Positions 9,203-18,541 of a stretch of DNA of 56,356 bases are shown in pieces (the first letter of the stretch is position 1; every line of letters starts with the position of its first letter). Made by a program: the position numbers and the translations under genes. Origin of the DNA: an uncultured bacterium (GTDB taxonomy: Bacteria > Bacillota > Clostridia > Lachnospirales > Lachnospiraceae); NCBI GenBank assembly GCA_945828315.1, contig CALZQA010000007.1, positions 1 through 56,356 on the forward strand. Direction: 5' to 3'. Under the pieces are notes generated by a model that worked only from the letters and a program-made list of their open reading frames with translations, had not been told where the DNA came from and ran no database searches.

Positions 9203-10300
9203 TTACCTCTCGTATACAGTATAATGGTATTTGCGAAGCAGTTCCACCGCTTTCTGCAGAGATTCGCCGTCGTACAATTCCAGATGTAGTACACCATCTT
9301 CAAATTCACGGTTGTGGATGATACCGATATTTTTAATACTTAAGTTGTTGCTGGCCAGAATGGTCGCGATCGTAGCGATTCCGCCTGCTTCATCGATCAG
9401 GTCACAGTAGAGTTCAAATACTTTTTTCAGAGGACCGGATTTGCTGATGGTGATGGAATCCCGGTAGTCCTTGGCAGATTGGAAAAATCCGTTGATGGAG
9501 CCGGCATCGGATGCTGCGATCTCAGCGCGGATGGAGGCAAGCTGTTCGCCAAACCGGTCCATGATCTCCAGAATCTGTTCCCGGTTGGACAGGCAGATGT
9601 TTTCCCACATGACTGCAGAAGAAGAAGCAATACGTGTAATATCTTTAAAGCCCCCTGCGGCGATCGTTTTCATCGTCTCATGCTCATCATCAAGCTGCTG
9701 CACCAGATTGACCAAGCTGGCGGCAACGATGTGGGGCAGATGGCTGATGGTGGCGGTTGCGTGATCATGTGCCTTGTAGTCCAGTACCATGGGAAGCGCA
9801 CCCAGTGAACGTACAAGCTCTGTAAATTCTGTCACCTTGTCCGCAGGACTTTGCGGAGTCGGGGTGATGATGTAGTATGCATTCTCCAAAAGATAAGCGG
9901 TCGCATTTGCATAGCCTGTCTTTTCAGATCCGGTCATGGGATGTCCGCCGATAAAACAGTGCTCCATGCCTGCGGAGATGGCTGCTTCGTGGATGTCCGA
10001 TTTGACACTGCCCACATCTGTGATGATGGCGCCATCCTTCAGCACCGGTTTTAACTCCTTTAAATATGCGATATTCTGTTGTACCGGTGTGCACAGGAAG
10101 ATCAGATCACAGCTGCCGATCTCATCCAGAGACAGTTGGGTGCTGTTTTCTATCGTGTGATCATTGTATGCCTCCGTGACGGTAGATAAATGTCCGGAGG
10201 TGGCATATAATTTTTTCTCGGGATACAGGCGCTTCAAGGTTTTGGCAATGGATCCGCCGATGAGTCCGAGGCCGATAAAGCCGATTTTTTCAAAAGACAT
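9203..10300 (-). CDS. tyrA: Prephenate dehydrogenase with C-terminal ACT domain
   Basis: TyrA oxidatively decarboxylates prephenate to 4-hydroxyphenylpyruvate for tyrosine synthesis, using NAD(P). The N-terminal Rossmann fold begins IGFIGLGLIGGS. The segment FIGGHPMTGSEKTGYANAT is typical of the family. The C-terminal part (from about residue 295, with GIATIATILASNNLSIKNIG) is an ACT domain, usual for feedback inhibition by tyrosine. I start it at ATG 10300 (MSFEKIGFIG) because AAAGGAGC lies about ten bases upstream; an in-frame upstream extension lacks family similarity. It is 365 residues and is transcribed ahead of aroA from a promoter at 10335-10363. Confidence 0.94.
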   Translation of the reverse strand: MSFEKIGFIGLGLIGGSIAKTLKRLYPEKKLYATSGHLSTVTEAYNDHTIENSTQLSLDEIGSCDLIFLCTPVQQNIAYLKELKPVLKDGAIITDVGSVKSDIHEAAISAGMEHCFIGGHPMTGSEKTGYANATAYLLENAYYIITPTPQSPADKVTEFTELVRSLGALPMVLDYKAHDHATATISHLPHIVAASLVNLVQQLDDEHETMKTIAAGGFKDITRIASSSAVMWENICLSNREQILEIMDRFGEQLASIRAEIAASDAGSINGFFQSAKDYRDSITISKSGPLKKVFELYCDLIDEAGGIATIATILASNNLSIKNIGIIHNREFEDGVLHLELYDGESLQKAVELLRKYHYTVYER

Positions 10301-10334
10301 TTCTAAAATGCTCCTTTTCTCATAATTGATTTCT

Positions 10335-10363
10335 ATTATAACACAAAACATCGTCACGTTAAA
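10335..10363 (-). promoter_or_regulatory. Predicted promoter of tyrA-aroA
   Basis: On the minus strand, -35 TTTAAC (10358-10363) and a perfect -10 TATAAT (10335-10340) are 17 bases apart. A short inverted repeat AGTGA-n5-TCACT (10363-10377) begins at the outer edge of the -35 and could be an operator. Confidence 0.65.
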
Positions 10364-10409
10364 GTGAAAAAGTCACTGGCTGATTATTTGTGAAAATTGA
10401 ATAAAATAG

Positions 10410-10438
10410 TTGTAATTTTTTTAAGGTTTTAGTAGAAT
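10410..10438 (+). promoter_or_regulatory. Predicted promoter of the EF-G-like gene
   Basis: -35 TTGTAA (10410-10415) and -10 TAGAAT (10433-10438) are 17 bases apart. An untranslated leader of about 80 bases follows before the AGGAGG ribosome site at about 10511-10516. Confidence 0.6.
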
Positions 10439-10524
10439 ATACATATGTTGTTAGTCCTGTTCGGCATGGGGGAAACGGAGACGTTGATTTGCCGGGCAGA
10501 GAATGAATTAGGAGGGTATTTTAT

Positions 10525-12615
10525 ATGAACGTTTACACAACTGACAAGATTCGTAACGTAGTTCTTTTAGGTCATGGAGGGGCGGGCAAGACCAGCCTGG
10601 TAGAAGCAATGGCATATCTGGCTGGCCAGACAACCAGAATGGGTAAGATCAGTGAAGGAAATACCATCAGCGATTTTGACAAAGAAGAGATCAAGCGCTC
10701 ATTTTCCATCAGCACATCCGTGATCCCTATCGAGTGGGAAGGAAGCAAGATCAATATTTTGGATACGCCCGGTTACTTTGATTTTGTGGGCGAGGTTGAG
10801 GAGGCAGCGGCTGTGGCAGACGCAGCGATCATTGTTGTTTCCGGTAAGGCAGGCATCGAAGTAGGTACGAAGAAAGCGTGGGAGATCTGCGAAAAGTATA
10901 AGCTGCCCCGCATGGTATTCGTGACCGATATGGATATAGATAATGCAAGTTATCGTCAGGTAGTTGAAGATCTGCAGGCAATGTACGGCAAGAAGATCGC
11001 GCCGTTCCATCTGCCGATCCGCGAGAACGAGCAGTTTGTTGGTTATGTTAATGTCATTCAGCAGCGTGCAAAGCGTTGGAAGGATGACGGCACTGTTGAG
11101 AAATGTGACATTCCTGATTATTCACAGGCAAATCTGGAGATCTGCCGTGAGGCATTGATGGAGTCTGTTGCCGAGACAAGTGAGGAGTTCATGGATCGTT
11201 ATTTTAACGGCGAGGAGTTCTCTGATGATGAGATCCGTCAGGCATTGCGTGTTAACGTGGCAGAGGGCAGCATTGTTCCGGTACTCATGGGTTCCAATGT
11301 GCTTGCCCGTGGTATGTATACATTGATGGTTGATATCGTAAAATATCTTCCCAGCCCGGATAAGCGTACCTGTGCAGGCATCAATGCAAAGACCAACGAG
11401 GTATTCCAGGCAGATTATGATTTCGCAAAGCCTAAGTCTGCTTATGTATTTAAGACGATCGTTGATCCGTTTATCGGAAAGTACTCTCTGATCAAGGTGA
11501 ATTCCGGTGTATTAAAGACAGACGATGTGATGTACAATTATCACAAGGATGTGGAAGGCAAGATCGGCAAACTGTACGTAATGTGCGGCGGAAAGGCAGA
11601 GGAAGTCAAGGAACTGCATGCCGGAGATATCGGAGCCCTTGCAAAGCTCACAACGGCAGCTACGACGGATTCTTTGTCTACCAAGGCAAATCCTATTGCC
11701 TATATCCGTACGAATGTTTCCACTCCGTATACCTACATGCGTTATAAGGCAAAGAATAAAGGTGACGAGGATAAGATCTCTCAGGCATTGCAGAAGATGT
11801 CTCAGGAGGATCTGACCCTGAAGGCAGTCAATGACAGCGAGAACGGACAGACCCTGCTTTATGGTATCGGTGAGCAGCAGCTGGAGGTTGTTGCGAGCAA
11901 GCTGCTTGCAAAGTATAAGGTAGATATTGAACTGTCCCGTCCGAAGGTGGCGTTCCGCGAGACGCTGCGCAAGAAAGCAGACGTAGAGTATAAATATAAA
12001 AAGCAATCCGGCGGACATGGTCAGTATGGTCATGTAAAGATGACATTTGAGCCTTCCGGCGATCTGGAGACACCTTATGTATTTGAGCAGATCGTTGTCG
12101 GCGGTGCAGTTCCGAAGAACTACTTCCCTGCAGTAGAGAAGGGTATTCAGGACGCAGTGAAAAAAGGACCAATGGCTGCATATCCCGTTGTTGGTGTGAA
12201 GGCAGTGCTTTATGATGGATCTTATCATCCGGTAGATTCTTCCGAGATGGCATTTAAGGTAGCTGCTACTCAGGCATTTAAGAAGGGCTTTATGGAGGCA
12301 AATCCGGTTCTGTTAGAGCCCATTGCTTCCATGAAGGTCGTTGTTCCCGATAGCTACACAGGTGATGTTATGGGAGATCTGAACAAACGCCGTGGCCGTG
12401 TACTTGGCATGAACCCGATCGAGGGCGGCAAGCAGGAGATCCTTGCAGATGTACCTTACACGGAACTGTATGGCTACAATACCGAGCTTCGCTCCATGAC
12501 CGGAGGTGCCGGTGAGTTCTCCTATGAGTTTGCACGCTATGAGCAGGCTCCGTCCGATGTACAGGAGAAGGAGATCGCAGCACGCGCAAGCAAGCTGGAT
12601 AATTCTGAGGAATAG
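10525..12615 (+). CDS. EF-G2-type translation factor GTPase
   Basis: A 696-residue EF-G paralogue of the EF-G2 class, not the housekeeping FusA of the str operon. The P-loop is GHGGAGKTS (16-24) rather than the AHIDAGKTT of classical EF-G. DTPG is present at 80-83. The usual NKxD guanine-recognition motif reads TDMD (134-137). The switch-I segment is RSFSISTSV instead of RGITI. EF-G domains II-V follow to the C-terminus, including GGHGQYGHVKMTFEP. EF-G2 proteins of other bacteria bind ribosomes, but their exact role is unclear. The gene stands alone with its own promoter and terminator. The ATG at 10525 follows AGGAGGGTATTTTAT. Confidence 0.9.
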   Translation: MNVYTTDKIRNVVLLGHGGAGKTSLVEAMAYLAGQTTRMGKISEGNTISDFDKEEIKRSFSISTSVIPIEWEGSKINILDTPGYFDFVGEVEEAAAVADAAIIVVSGKAGIEVGTKKAWEICEKYKLPRMVFVTDMDIDNASYRQVVEDLQAMYGKKIAPFHLPIRENEQFVGYVNVIQQRAKRWKDDGTVEKCDIPDYSQANLEICREALMESVAETSEEFMDRYFNGEEFSDDEIRQALRVNVAEGSIVPVLMGSNVLARGMYTLMVDIVKYLPSPDKRTCAGINAKTNEVFQADYDFAKPKSAYVFKTIVDPFIGKYSLIKVNSGVLKTDDVMYNYHKDVEGKIGKLYVMCGGKAEEVKELHAGDIGALAKLTTAATTDSLSTKANPIAYIRTNVSTPYTYMRYKAKNKGDEDKISQALQKMSQEDLTLKAVNDSENGQTLLYGIGEQQLEVVASKLLAKYKVDIELSRPKVAFRETLRKKADVEYKYKKQSGGHGQYGHVKMTFEPSGDLETPYVFEQIVVGGAVPKNYFPAVEKGIQDAVKKGPMAAYPVVGVKAVLYDGSYHPVDSSEMAFKVAATQAFKKGFMEANPVLLEPIASMKVVVPDSYTGDVMGDLNKRRGRVLGMNPIEGGKQEILADVPYTELYGYNTELRSMTGGAGEFSYEFARYEQAPSDVQEKEIAARASKLDNSEE

Positions 12616-12640
12616 ATTCGGATACCCAAATGAAAGAGAG

Positions 12641-12671
12641 AAGGAAGCCCGCAGATGCGGGTTTCCTTTTT
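12641..12671 (+). terminator. Intrinsic terminator after EF-G2 gene
   Basis: The arms 12643-12652 and 12657-12666 pair, with a GC-rich core around an AGAT loop, followed by TTTTT. Confidence 0.85.
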
Positions 12672-12820
12672 GCGTACACTGATTGGCATGAATTGAATTG
12701 AAGATGCAATTTCTGGTGACAAAAATTTGATAGTGACATTTCTTGTGACATTGTGCGAATATGATGAAATAAGAGCTGAATTCCTTGTTTTTGGGTATGG
12801 GATATAGTATGATATGCCAT

Positions 12821-14229
12821 GCATTGTCTTCCAGCAATCATCTGTTGAGCCTGATCAATGATATTCTCGATATGAGCTGGATCGAAAGTGGTAAGATCTG
12901 GAGGAGACAGAAGCGAATTTGTCAGATATGCTCCATGATATCAAGACGATCATCAGCGGGCAGATCCATGCGAAACAGCTGGAGCTGTATATGGATGTGA
13001 TGGATGTGACAGATGAAGACGTGTATTGCGATAAAACACGACTGAATCAGGTGCTTTTAAACCTGCTGTCCAATGCGACCAAATTTACCGCTCCCGGAGG
13101 CACGGTTTCCGTGCGTGTGACACAGATCCACACTGCACCCGAAGGAAAAGGACTATATGAGATCCGGGTCAAGGACACCGGTATCGGTATGAGTCAGGAG
13201 TTCGCTGAACGTATTTTTGAGCCTTTCGAGCGAGAGCGTACATCCACGGTCAGTAAGATCCAGGGTACCGGTCTTGGTATGGCGATCTCTAAAAACATAA
13301 TTGATATGATGGGTGGAACCATTGAGGTTCAGACCGAGCAGGGCAAAGGTACTGAATTTATTATCAGTCTGACGCTTCGCCTGCAGACCGAGCGAAGAAG
13401 CGTAGAGAAGATCAAGGAATTGGAAGGTCTGAAGGCTCTTGTGGTAGACGATGATTTTAACACATGTGACAGTACAACAAAAATGCTGGCACAGGTGGGC
13501 ATGCGCTCTGAGTGGACGCTCTTTGGCAAAGAGGCGGTTCTCCGAGCAAAACAGGCGATAGAGATGAATGATGCATTTCACGCGTATATTATTGACTGGC
13601 GGCTGCCGGACATGAATGGTATCGAGGTCACAAGACAGATCAGAAGTCTCGGGGACCGCACACCGATCATTATCTTGACAGCCTATGACTGGAATGATAT
13701 TGAGGTGGAGGCAAAGGCGGCCGGGGTGACCGCATTTTGTGCGAAACCGATGTTTATGTCGGATCTGAGAGAGGCACTTTTAACGGCACTTGGAAAGCAG
13801 GAGAAGAAAAATGAGCAGTTGATGTTCCCGGTTAATGCGACAGATGATTTTAAGGGCAGACGTATGCTGCTGGCTGAAGATAACGAGCTGAATCGTGAGA
13901 TCGCAGTTGAGATTCTGGAAGCGTATGGTTTCCAGATAGATATGGCGGAAGACGGTGCACAAGCGTTGAATAAAGTATCTGCTTCCAAGCCCGGTGATTA
14001 TGATCTTATACTTATGGATATCCAAATGCCTGTCATGGATGGGTACGAGGCTACCCGTGCGATCCGCGCTCTTGATGTTCCGGATGCCGCTACGATACCC
14101 ATCATTGCAGTGAGTGCAAATGCATTTGCTGAGGATATGCAGAAATCTTTGAAGGCTGGAATGAATGAGCACATTGCAAAACCGTTTAATAAAGTAAAGC
14201 TGGAGGAAGTGCTCGGAAGGTATTTGTAG
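12821..14229 (+). pseudogene. Remnant hybrid histidine kinase (truncated, frameshifted)
   Basis: The remains of a hybrid sensor kinase. Sequence similar to the end of the HisKA helix (SSNHLLSLINDILDMSWIESGKI) can be read from 12821 in one frame. The match moves to another frame at about 12899-12901 (EETEANLSDMLHDIK), a net one-base loss. After that an intact HATPase domain (NLLSNATKF, DTGIGM, GTGLGMAI) and two receiver domains follow. The receivers have phospho-acceptor Asp in IIDWRLPDMNG and LMDIQMPVMDG. The sensor part and the phospho-accepting His box are missing, because the similarity begins only about 150 bases after the EF-G terminator. A TTG at 12919 has GGAGGAGA about 12 bases upstream, so the HATPase-REC-REC part could still be made. 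No partner regulator is nearby. Confidence 0.8.
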
Positions 14230-14232
14230 CGT

Positions 14233-15015
14233 TTATTTTAGCAGGTAGCAATGCATCATCGGCCCGGAGCCTTTGCCGAGATCAAGACCTGCTGCCAAAG
14301 CGCCTGAGATATATTCTTTGGCGCGGCGCACAGATTCATCCAGCGGAAATTCTTTTGCGAGATTGGAGGCGATGGCGCTGGAGAGCGTACAGCCGGTGCC
14401 GTGGGTGTTTTCTGTCAGGATGCGTTTCCCTTCAAACCATTGGAACGTTCCATCTGCATATAAAAGATCATTGGCGTCATTGACACTGTGACCGCCCTTT
14501 AAGAGGACGGCGCAGTTGTAAATGTCGCCGATTTTTTTTGCCGCTGCGCGCATGTGATCTGCCGTTTCGATGTTGCTGTCACTTAGTATTTCTGCTTCCG
14601 GGATATTGGGGGTGACCAGTGTTGCCAGTGGGAGAAGTTCGCTTGTGAGTGTGTTAATGGCATCAGTTTTCAGCAGGGCAGAGCCACTTGTGGCTACCAT
14701 GACAGGGTCCACAACAATGTTTCTTGCCTGATAGAAGCACAGCTTTTCTGAGATGACACGGATCAGCTCTGAGGAAGCGACCATGCCGATCTTGACCGCA
14801 TCAGGGTAAATATCCTCAAATACAGCGTCCAGCTGCTGACCCAAAAATTCCGGCGTGACTTCGGAAATGGCACGCACACCGGTGGTGTTCTGAGCGGTCA
14901 GAGCGGTGATGGCGCTCATGGCGTAGACACCGTTCATGGTCATTGTCTTGATATCTGCCTGTATTCCGGCACCTCCGCAGGAGTCAGAGCCTGCGATCGT
15001 GAGTGCTGTTTTCAT
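14233..15015 (-). CDS. thiD: Hydroxymethylpyrimidine (phosphate) kinase
   Basis: ThiD phosphorylates hydroxymethylpyrimidine and its monophosphate to give HMP-PP, the pyrimidine half of thiamine. It is a ribokinase-fold enzyme of 260 residues. The N-terminal AGSDSCGGAGIQADIKT and the C-terminal HGTGCTLSSAIASNLA (anion hole and catalytic Cys loop) are diagnostic. The start chosen is ATG 15015, with GGAGG ten bases upstream. It is the last gene of the thi operon. No thiC is present in the window, so the pyrimidine must come from a distant thiC or from salvage. It converges with the kinase remnant with only 3 bases between the stops. Confidence 0.96.
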   Translation of the reverse strand: MKTALTIAGSDSCGGAGIQADIKTMTMNGVYAMSAITALTAQNTTGVRAISEVTPEFLGQQLDAVFEDIYPDAVKIGMVASSELIRVISEKLCFYQARNIVVDPVMVATSGSALLKTDAINTLTSELLPLATLVTPNIPEAEILSDSNIETADHMRAAAKKIGDIYNCAVLLKGGHSVNDANDLLYADGTFQWFEGKRILTENTHGTGCTLSSAIASNLAKEFPLDESVRRAKEYISGALAAGLDLGKGSGPMMHCYLLK

Positions 15016-15071
15016 GTGTGTTGATCCTCCATTATGCAAGTGTTGATACGTTGTAACATGTGATTGATTGC

Positions 15072-15716
15072 TTAGTTGGGTGCTAGTAAGGTAATTATCC
15101 TGCTTTTCAATTCTGTTGCAGCCGCCTGAATATCCTCCGCTCCGAAAATTGCCGATACGACTGCAATTCCATCCATACCGCCGCCTGCGAGTTCGTCAAC
15201 ATTGGAAAGACTGATGCCGCCAATGGCAACAGCCGGGATGCTTACGGATGAACAGATCTCTTTGAGCTGGTGGTTGGTGATGCGGATCGCGGTCTGCTTG
15301 GTGGGAGAGGGAAAGACTGCACCGACACCGAGATAGTCGGCACCTGCGCGCTCAGCAGCCTGTGCCTGTTCCACAGTTTTTGCAGTTGCACCGATGATAA
15401 AGTCTGCCGGCGCCTGTCTGCGGATCTGCTCCACCGGAGCATCCTCTATACCGACATGTACGCCGTCAGCGCCGCTTTCCAGTGCGATCTGCACATTGTC
15501 GTTGATGATCAGCGGAACGTTGTAGAAGTGGCAGAGTGCGACGAGCTGTTTTGCTTCCGTCAGAAAGTTTTTTTCGTCCAGGTCTTTTTCTCGCAGCTGA
15601 ACGATGGTTGCACCGCCTTTTAGTGCATCCGCTACCTGCTCATATAGGGTCTGTCTGCCGACCCATGCACGGTCGGTCACTGCATACAGCAGTAGTTGTT
15701 CTTTTTGAAATTTCAT
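15072..15716 (-). CDS. thiE: Thiamine-phosphate synthase
   Basis: ThiE couples HMP-PP with the thiazole phosphate carboxylate to form thiamine monophosphate. The 214-residue TIM barrel has all expected motifs: VQLREKD near 38, PLIINDNV, GVHVGIED, and GVGAVFPSPTK in the phosphate-binding loop, then AIGGIS. This makes it the catalytically competent ThiE, in contrast to the paralogue immediately upstream. A GGAGA site precedes the ATG. Confidence 0.95.
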   Translation of the reverse strand: MKFQKEQLLLYAVTDRAWVGRQTLYEQVADALKGGATIVQLREKDLDEKNFLTEAKQLVALCHFYNVPLIINDNVQIALESGADGVHVGIEDAPVEQIRRQAPADFIIGATAKTVEQAQAAERAGADYLGVGAVFPSPTKQTAIRITNHQLKEICSSVSIPAVAIGGISLSNVDELAGGGMDGIAVVSAIFGAEDIQAAATELKSRIITLLAPN

Positions 15717-15779
15717 TTATGTTCTCCAGTGTAATTCATATTGTGACGATGGAAAAAACGTTCACGTTTCCCAAATGTA

Positions 15780-16388
15780 TCAGGTTGTGCAGGCGTGTCC
15801 GAAAGAGGCAAGAAATGATTCTGTATCTTCGCATGTCATGGCACTGCTCATAATACATGCGCCCGCTGCACCGGCAGCTTTGACCGATGCCAGATTCTCC
15901 GGGCAGATACCACCGATGGCATAGACTGGGATCGACACGCAGGTGCATACTTCCTGAAGGAATTCCAATCCACGTCCGGGAAGCCCTTTTTTGCAGCCTG
16001 TGTCAAAGATATGTCCGGCAGTGATATAGGTACAACCAAGTGTTTCGGCTTCTTTTGCGTCTGCGACGGAATGACAGGAAGAGCCCAGAACCTGAAAGTG
16101 TTTCTTGTCATCATTTGAAAGTGTGCGAAGTGCCGGCAGAGGCAGATGCAGGGCAGTGTGATGAAGTTCTCGAGCTACATTTGCATAATTGTGAAAAATG
16201 CAGCTCACATCATGATTTTTGCAAATGCATAATACTTTCTCGGCAAGTTCAATATATGCTGCCTCGGGCAGATCTTTTTCACGCAGCAGGATCGCGGTGG
16301 GATGTGCTTTGGCGAGTCGTTCAATGCGTGTCAGAAAATCTTCCCGGCAGAGTGTGCGGTTCGTTACGCAGATGATATCACTACACAT
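15780..16388 (-). CDS. tenI: TenI-like thiazole tautomerase
   Basis: A 202-residue ThiE paralogue that I assign to TenI. In Bacillus, TenI converts the ThiG thiazole product to its aromatic tautomer. The ThiE substrate motifs are altered here: FHNYANV replaces the IND loop, and LHLPLPAL replaces GVHVGxED. The TenI-like segment GHIFDTGCKKGLPGRG is present, and its His corresponds to the tautomerase catalytic His (position 122 in Bacillus as I remember it). The ATG overlaps the thiH stop by 8 bases (ATGTGTAG), which indicates translational coupling. It sits with thiazole genes (thiS, F, G, H), which supports this role over a second ThiE. Confidence 0.82.
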   Translation of the reverse strand: MCSDIICVTNRTLCREDFLTRIERLAKAHPTAILLREKDLPEAAYIELAEKVLCICKNHDVSCIFHNYANVARELHHTALHLPLPALRTLSNDDKKHFQVLGSSCHSVADAKEAETLGCTYITAGHIFDTGCKKGLPGRGLEFLQEVCTCVSIPVYAIGGICPENLASVKAAGAAGACIMSSAMTCEDTESFLASFGHACTT

Positions 16389-17643
16389 ACAGATAGTCGT
16401 TCAGAACGGGCTGCAGTCCCTCGCTTGCGATGTCGCTGTACATGGTTTCAAGACTCCTGTTATCGTCAATCTCAAACTGTTCATCGCCCTGCGCGCCGTC
16501 TGACTCCTTTCCGCTGTATTTGCTCTCGTGATCGCCGATACCGGTGGATACGCCCGCGGAGATCTTTGTGGCCGCGATTTTTACGATACCGTTACGGAAC
16601 TGCGCGCTCTCGCGGGAAGACACCGTGATACCCACATAGGGCAAAAAGATGCGGTATGCACACAGAATCTGGCAGAGCTGCGTTTCATGGACATCCAGTG
16701 GATTGATCTTGTCGTTGTTGATGATCGGACGCAGTCTCGGACAGGAGAGTGACATTTCCGCATGGGGATATTTGCGCTGCAGGAAATAGACATGTAATGC
16801 ACTGGCAAGCGCGTCTTTGCGGAAGTCGGACAGACCCAACAGTGCAGAGAAAGCAACGCCACGCATGCCGCCGCGCAGTGCGCGTTCCTGTGCGTCAAAA
16901 CGATAGGGCCACACACGCTTGTGCCCCAGAAGATGTAATGTCTCATATTTGTCCGCGTCATACGTCTCCTGAAAGACGGTGACATAGTCGGCGCCGCATT
17001 CGTGAAGGTAGCGGTATTCGTCTGTGTTGACCGGGTAGATCTCCAGTCCCACCATGCGGAAATATTTGCGCGCCAGCTTGCAGGCTTCACCGATATACTG
17101 TACATCGCTCTGTGCGCGGCTCTCTCCGGTAAGGATCAGGATCTCCTCCATGCCGCTGTCGGCAATGACTTTCATCTCGTGCTCGATCTGTTCCGGCGTC
17201 AGCTTCATGCGGTTGATGTGGTTATAGCAGTTAAAACCGCAATAGACACAGTAATTTTCACAGTAGTTTGCAATGTAGAGCGGTGTAAACAGGTAAACGG
17301 TATTGCCAAAGTGCTTACTCGTTTCCAGACGCGCCCGCTGTGCCATACGCTCTAAAAACGGTTCTGCGGCAGGAGAGAGCAAAGCCTTGAAATCCTCAAT
17401 GGAGCAGGTTTCATGCTCTAAGGCTGCCTGAACATCCTTCGCGGTATACTTGGAAGCATCATAGGAATTCATGTGTGACATGACATTTTCGCGCACGTCA
17501 GATTCGATCTGCTCCATGCCGGGCAGATATTCCATATGATCTTTTCGCACGGAGGGATCTGTTTCCAGACGGTGTTTCCGCTCCAATGCTTCAGGCGATA
17601 AGTATTCAGAATCGATAAAAAACTGATTTTCTTTTGCTGCCAT
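16381..17643 (-). CDS. thiH: 2-iminoacetate synthase (radical SAM tyrosine lyase)
   Basis: ThiH cleaves tyrosine to dehydroglycine (2-iminoacetate) and p-cresol, supplying the glycine-derived part of the thiazole in anaerobes. The radical SAM motif CENYCVYCGF (C-x3-C-x2-C) binds the 4Fe-4S cluster. The protein is 420 residues from ATG 17643, chosen because AGAGGTGATC sits just upstream; a GTG three codons earlier is too close to that site. It is oxygen-sensitive, which fits an anaerobe. It replaces ThiO, the glycine oxidase of aerobes, and no thiO is seen. Confidence 0.96.
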   Translation of the reverse strand: MAAKENQFFIDSEYLSPEALERKHRLETDPSVRKDHMEYLPGMEQIESDVRENVMSHMNSYDASKYTAKDVQAALEHETCSIEDFKALLSPAAEPFLERMAQRARLETSKHFGNTVYLFTPLYIANYCENYCVYCGFNCYNHINRMKLTPEQIEHEMKVIADSGMEEILILTGESRAQSDVQYIGEACKLARKYFRMVGLEIYPVNTDEYRYLHECGADYVTVFQETYDADKYETLHLLGHKRVWPYRFDAQERALRGGMRGVAFSALLGLSDFRKDALASALHVYFLQRKYPHAEMSLSCPRLRPIINNDKINPLDVHETQLCQILCAYRIFLPYVGITVSSRESAQFRNGIVKIAATKISAGVSTGIGDHESKYSGKESDGAQGDEQFEIDDNRSLETMYSDIASEGLQPVLNDYLYV

Positions 17644-17671
17644 GATGATCACCTCTTATCTTAATCGTTTC

Positions 17672-18442
17672 TTAATCCCGCAAAAATCCGGTCAGCGGAT
17701 CGGAAGCGGAAGCACCGCGGGTGAGCACTCTGCCGAGACCGGCGAGATAAGCCTTTCGTCCTGCTTCGATCGCCTGACGGAATGCGGATGACATCATGGG
17801 AAGGTCACCGGCTGTCGCCAGAGCAGTGTTCGCCATGATCGCGGCGGCTCCCATTTCCATTGCCTCACAGGCCTGTGAGGGTTTGCCGATACCTGCGTCC
17901 ACGATGATCGGAAGGTCGATCTCATCGATGAGGATCTGGATGAAGTCTCTGGTGGCAAGACCCTTGTTGGAGCCGATGGGAGAGGCCAGCGGCATGATGG
18001 TTGCTGCGCCGGCATTGACAAGGTCGCGGGCGGCATTTAAGTCCGGGTACATGTAAGGCATGACGACAAAGCCTTCCTTTGCCAGGATCTCTGTTGCCCG
18101 GATCGTCTCCTGGTTGTCAGGGAGCAGATATTTGGAGTCGCGCATAATCTCAATTTTCACGAAATCCCCGCAGCCCAGAGCCCGGGCGAGTCTTGCGATG
18201 CGGACCGCTTCCTCGGCGGTTCTCGCTCCGCTGGTGTTGGGGAGAAGTGTCACACCTTTCGGGATATAGTCCAGAATGTTTTCTTTTTCTTGTGTGTTGG
18301 CACGGCGTACAGCCAGCGTGATGATCTCAGCGCCCGCATCCTTTACAGCCGCTTCGATGAGCTTCAGGGAATATTTTCCTGATCCTAAGATGAAGCGGGA
18401 GTGAAACTCGTGTCCGCCGATGATGAGTTTATCGTTATTCAT
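17672..18442 (-). CDS. thiG: Thiazole synthase
   Basis: ThiG builds the thiazole phosphate from 1-deoxy-xylulose 5-phosphate, 2-iminoacetate and sulfur carried on ThiS thiocarboxylate. The 256-residue barrel begins with [16 protein letters not shown] and has the Schiff-base Lys in FVKIEIMRD, then [13 protein letters not shown] and the C-terminal [17 protein letters not shown], all typical. ATG 18442 has AAAGGAA nine bases upstream. It is separated from thiF by 99 bases in which I see no gene. Confidence 0.97.
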   Translation of the reverse strand: MNNDKLIIGGHEFHSRFILGSGKYSLKLIEAAVKDAGAEIITLAVRRANTQEKENILDYIPKGVTLLPNTSGARTAEEAVRIARLARALGCGDFVKIEIMRDSKYLLPDNQETIRATEILAKEGFVVMPYMYPDLNAARDLVNAGAATIMPLASPIGSNKGLATRDFIQILIDEIDLPIIVDAGIGKPSQACEAMEMGAAAIMANTALATAGDLPMMSSAFRQAIEAGRKAYLAGLGRVLTRGASASDPLTGFLRD

Positions 18443-18541
18443 GATATGTTTCCTTTCATGTGAATCTATGTTTTTTCGTAAGTGCCTTTGCCAGTGCTAA
18501 TGTAATAATCTTCCCTTATGATGTACAGACAGGGCAGCCGG

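Noticed and set aside
15717-15779. Small ACGT/ACGT hairpin with T run between tenI and thiE (minus strand)
   Set aside because: The stem is only about 5 bp; too weak to call an attenuator.
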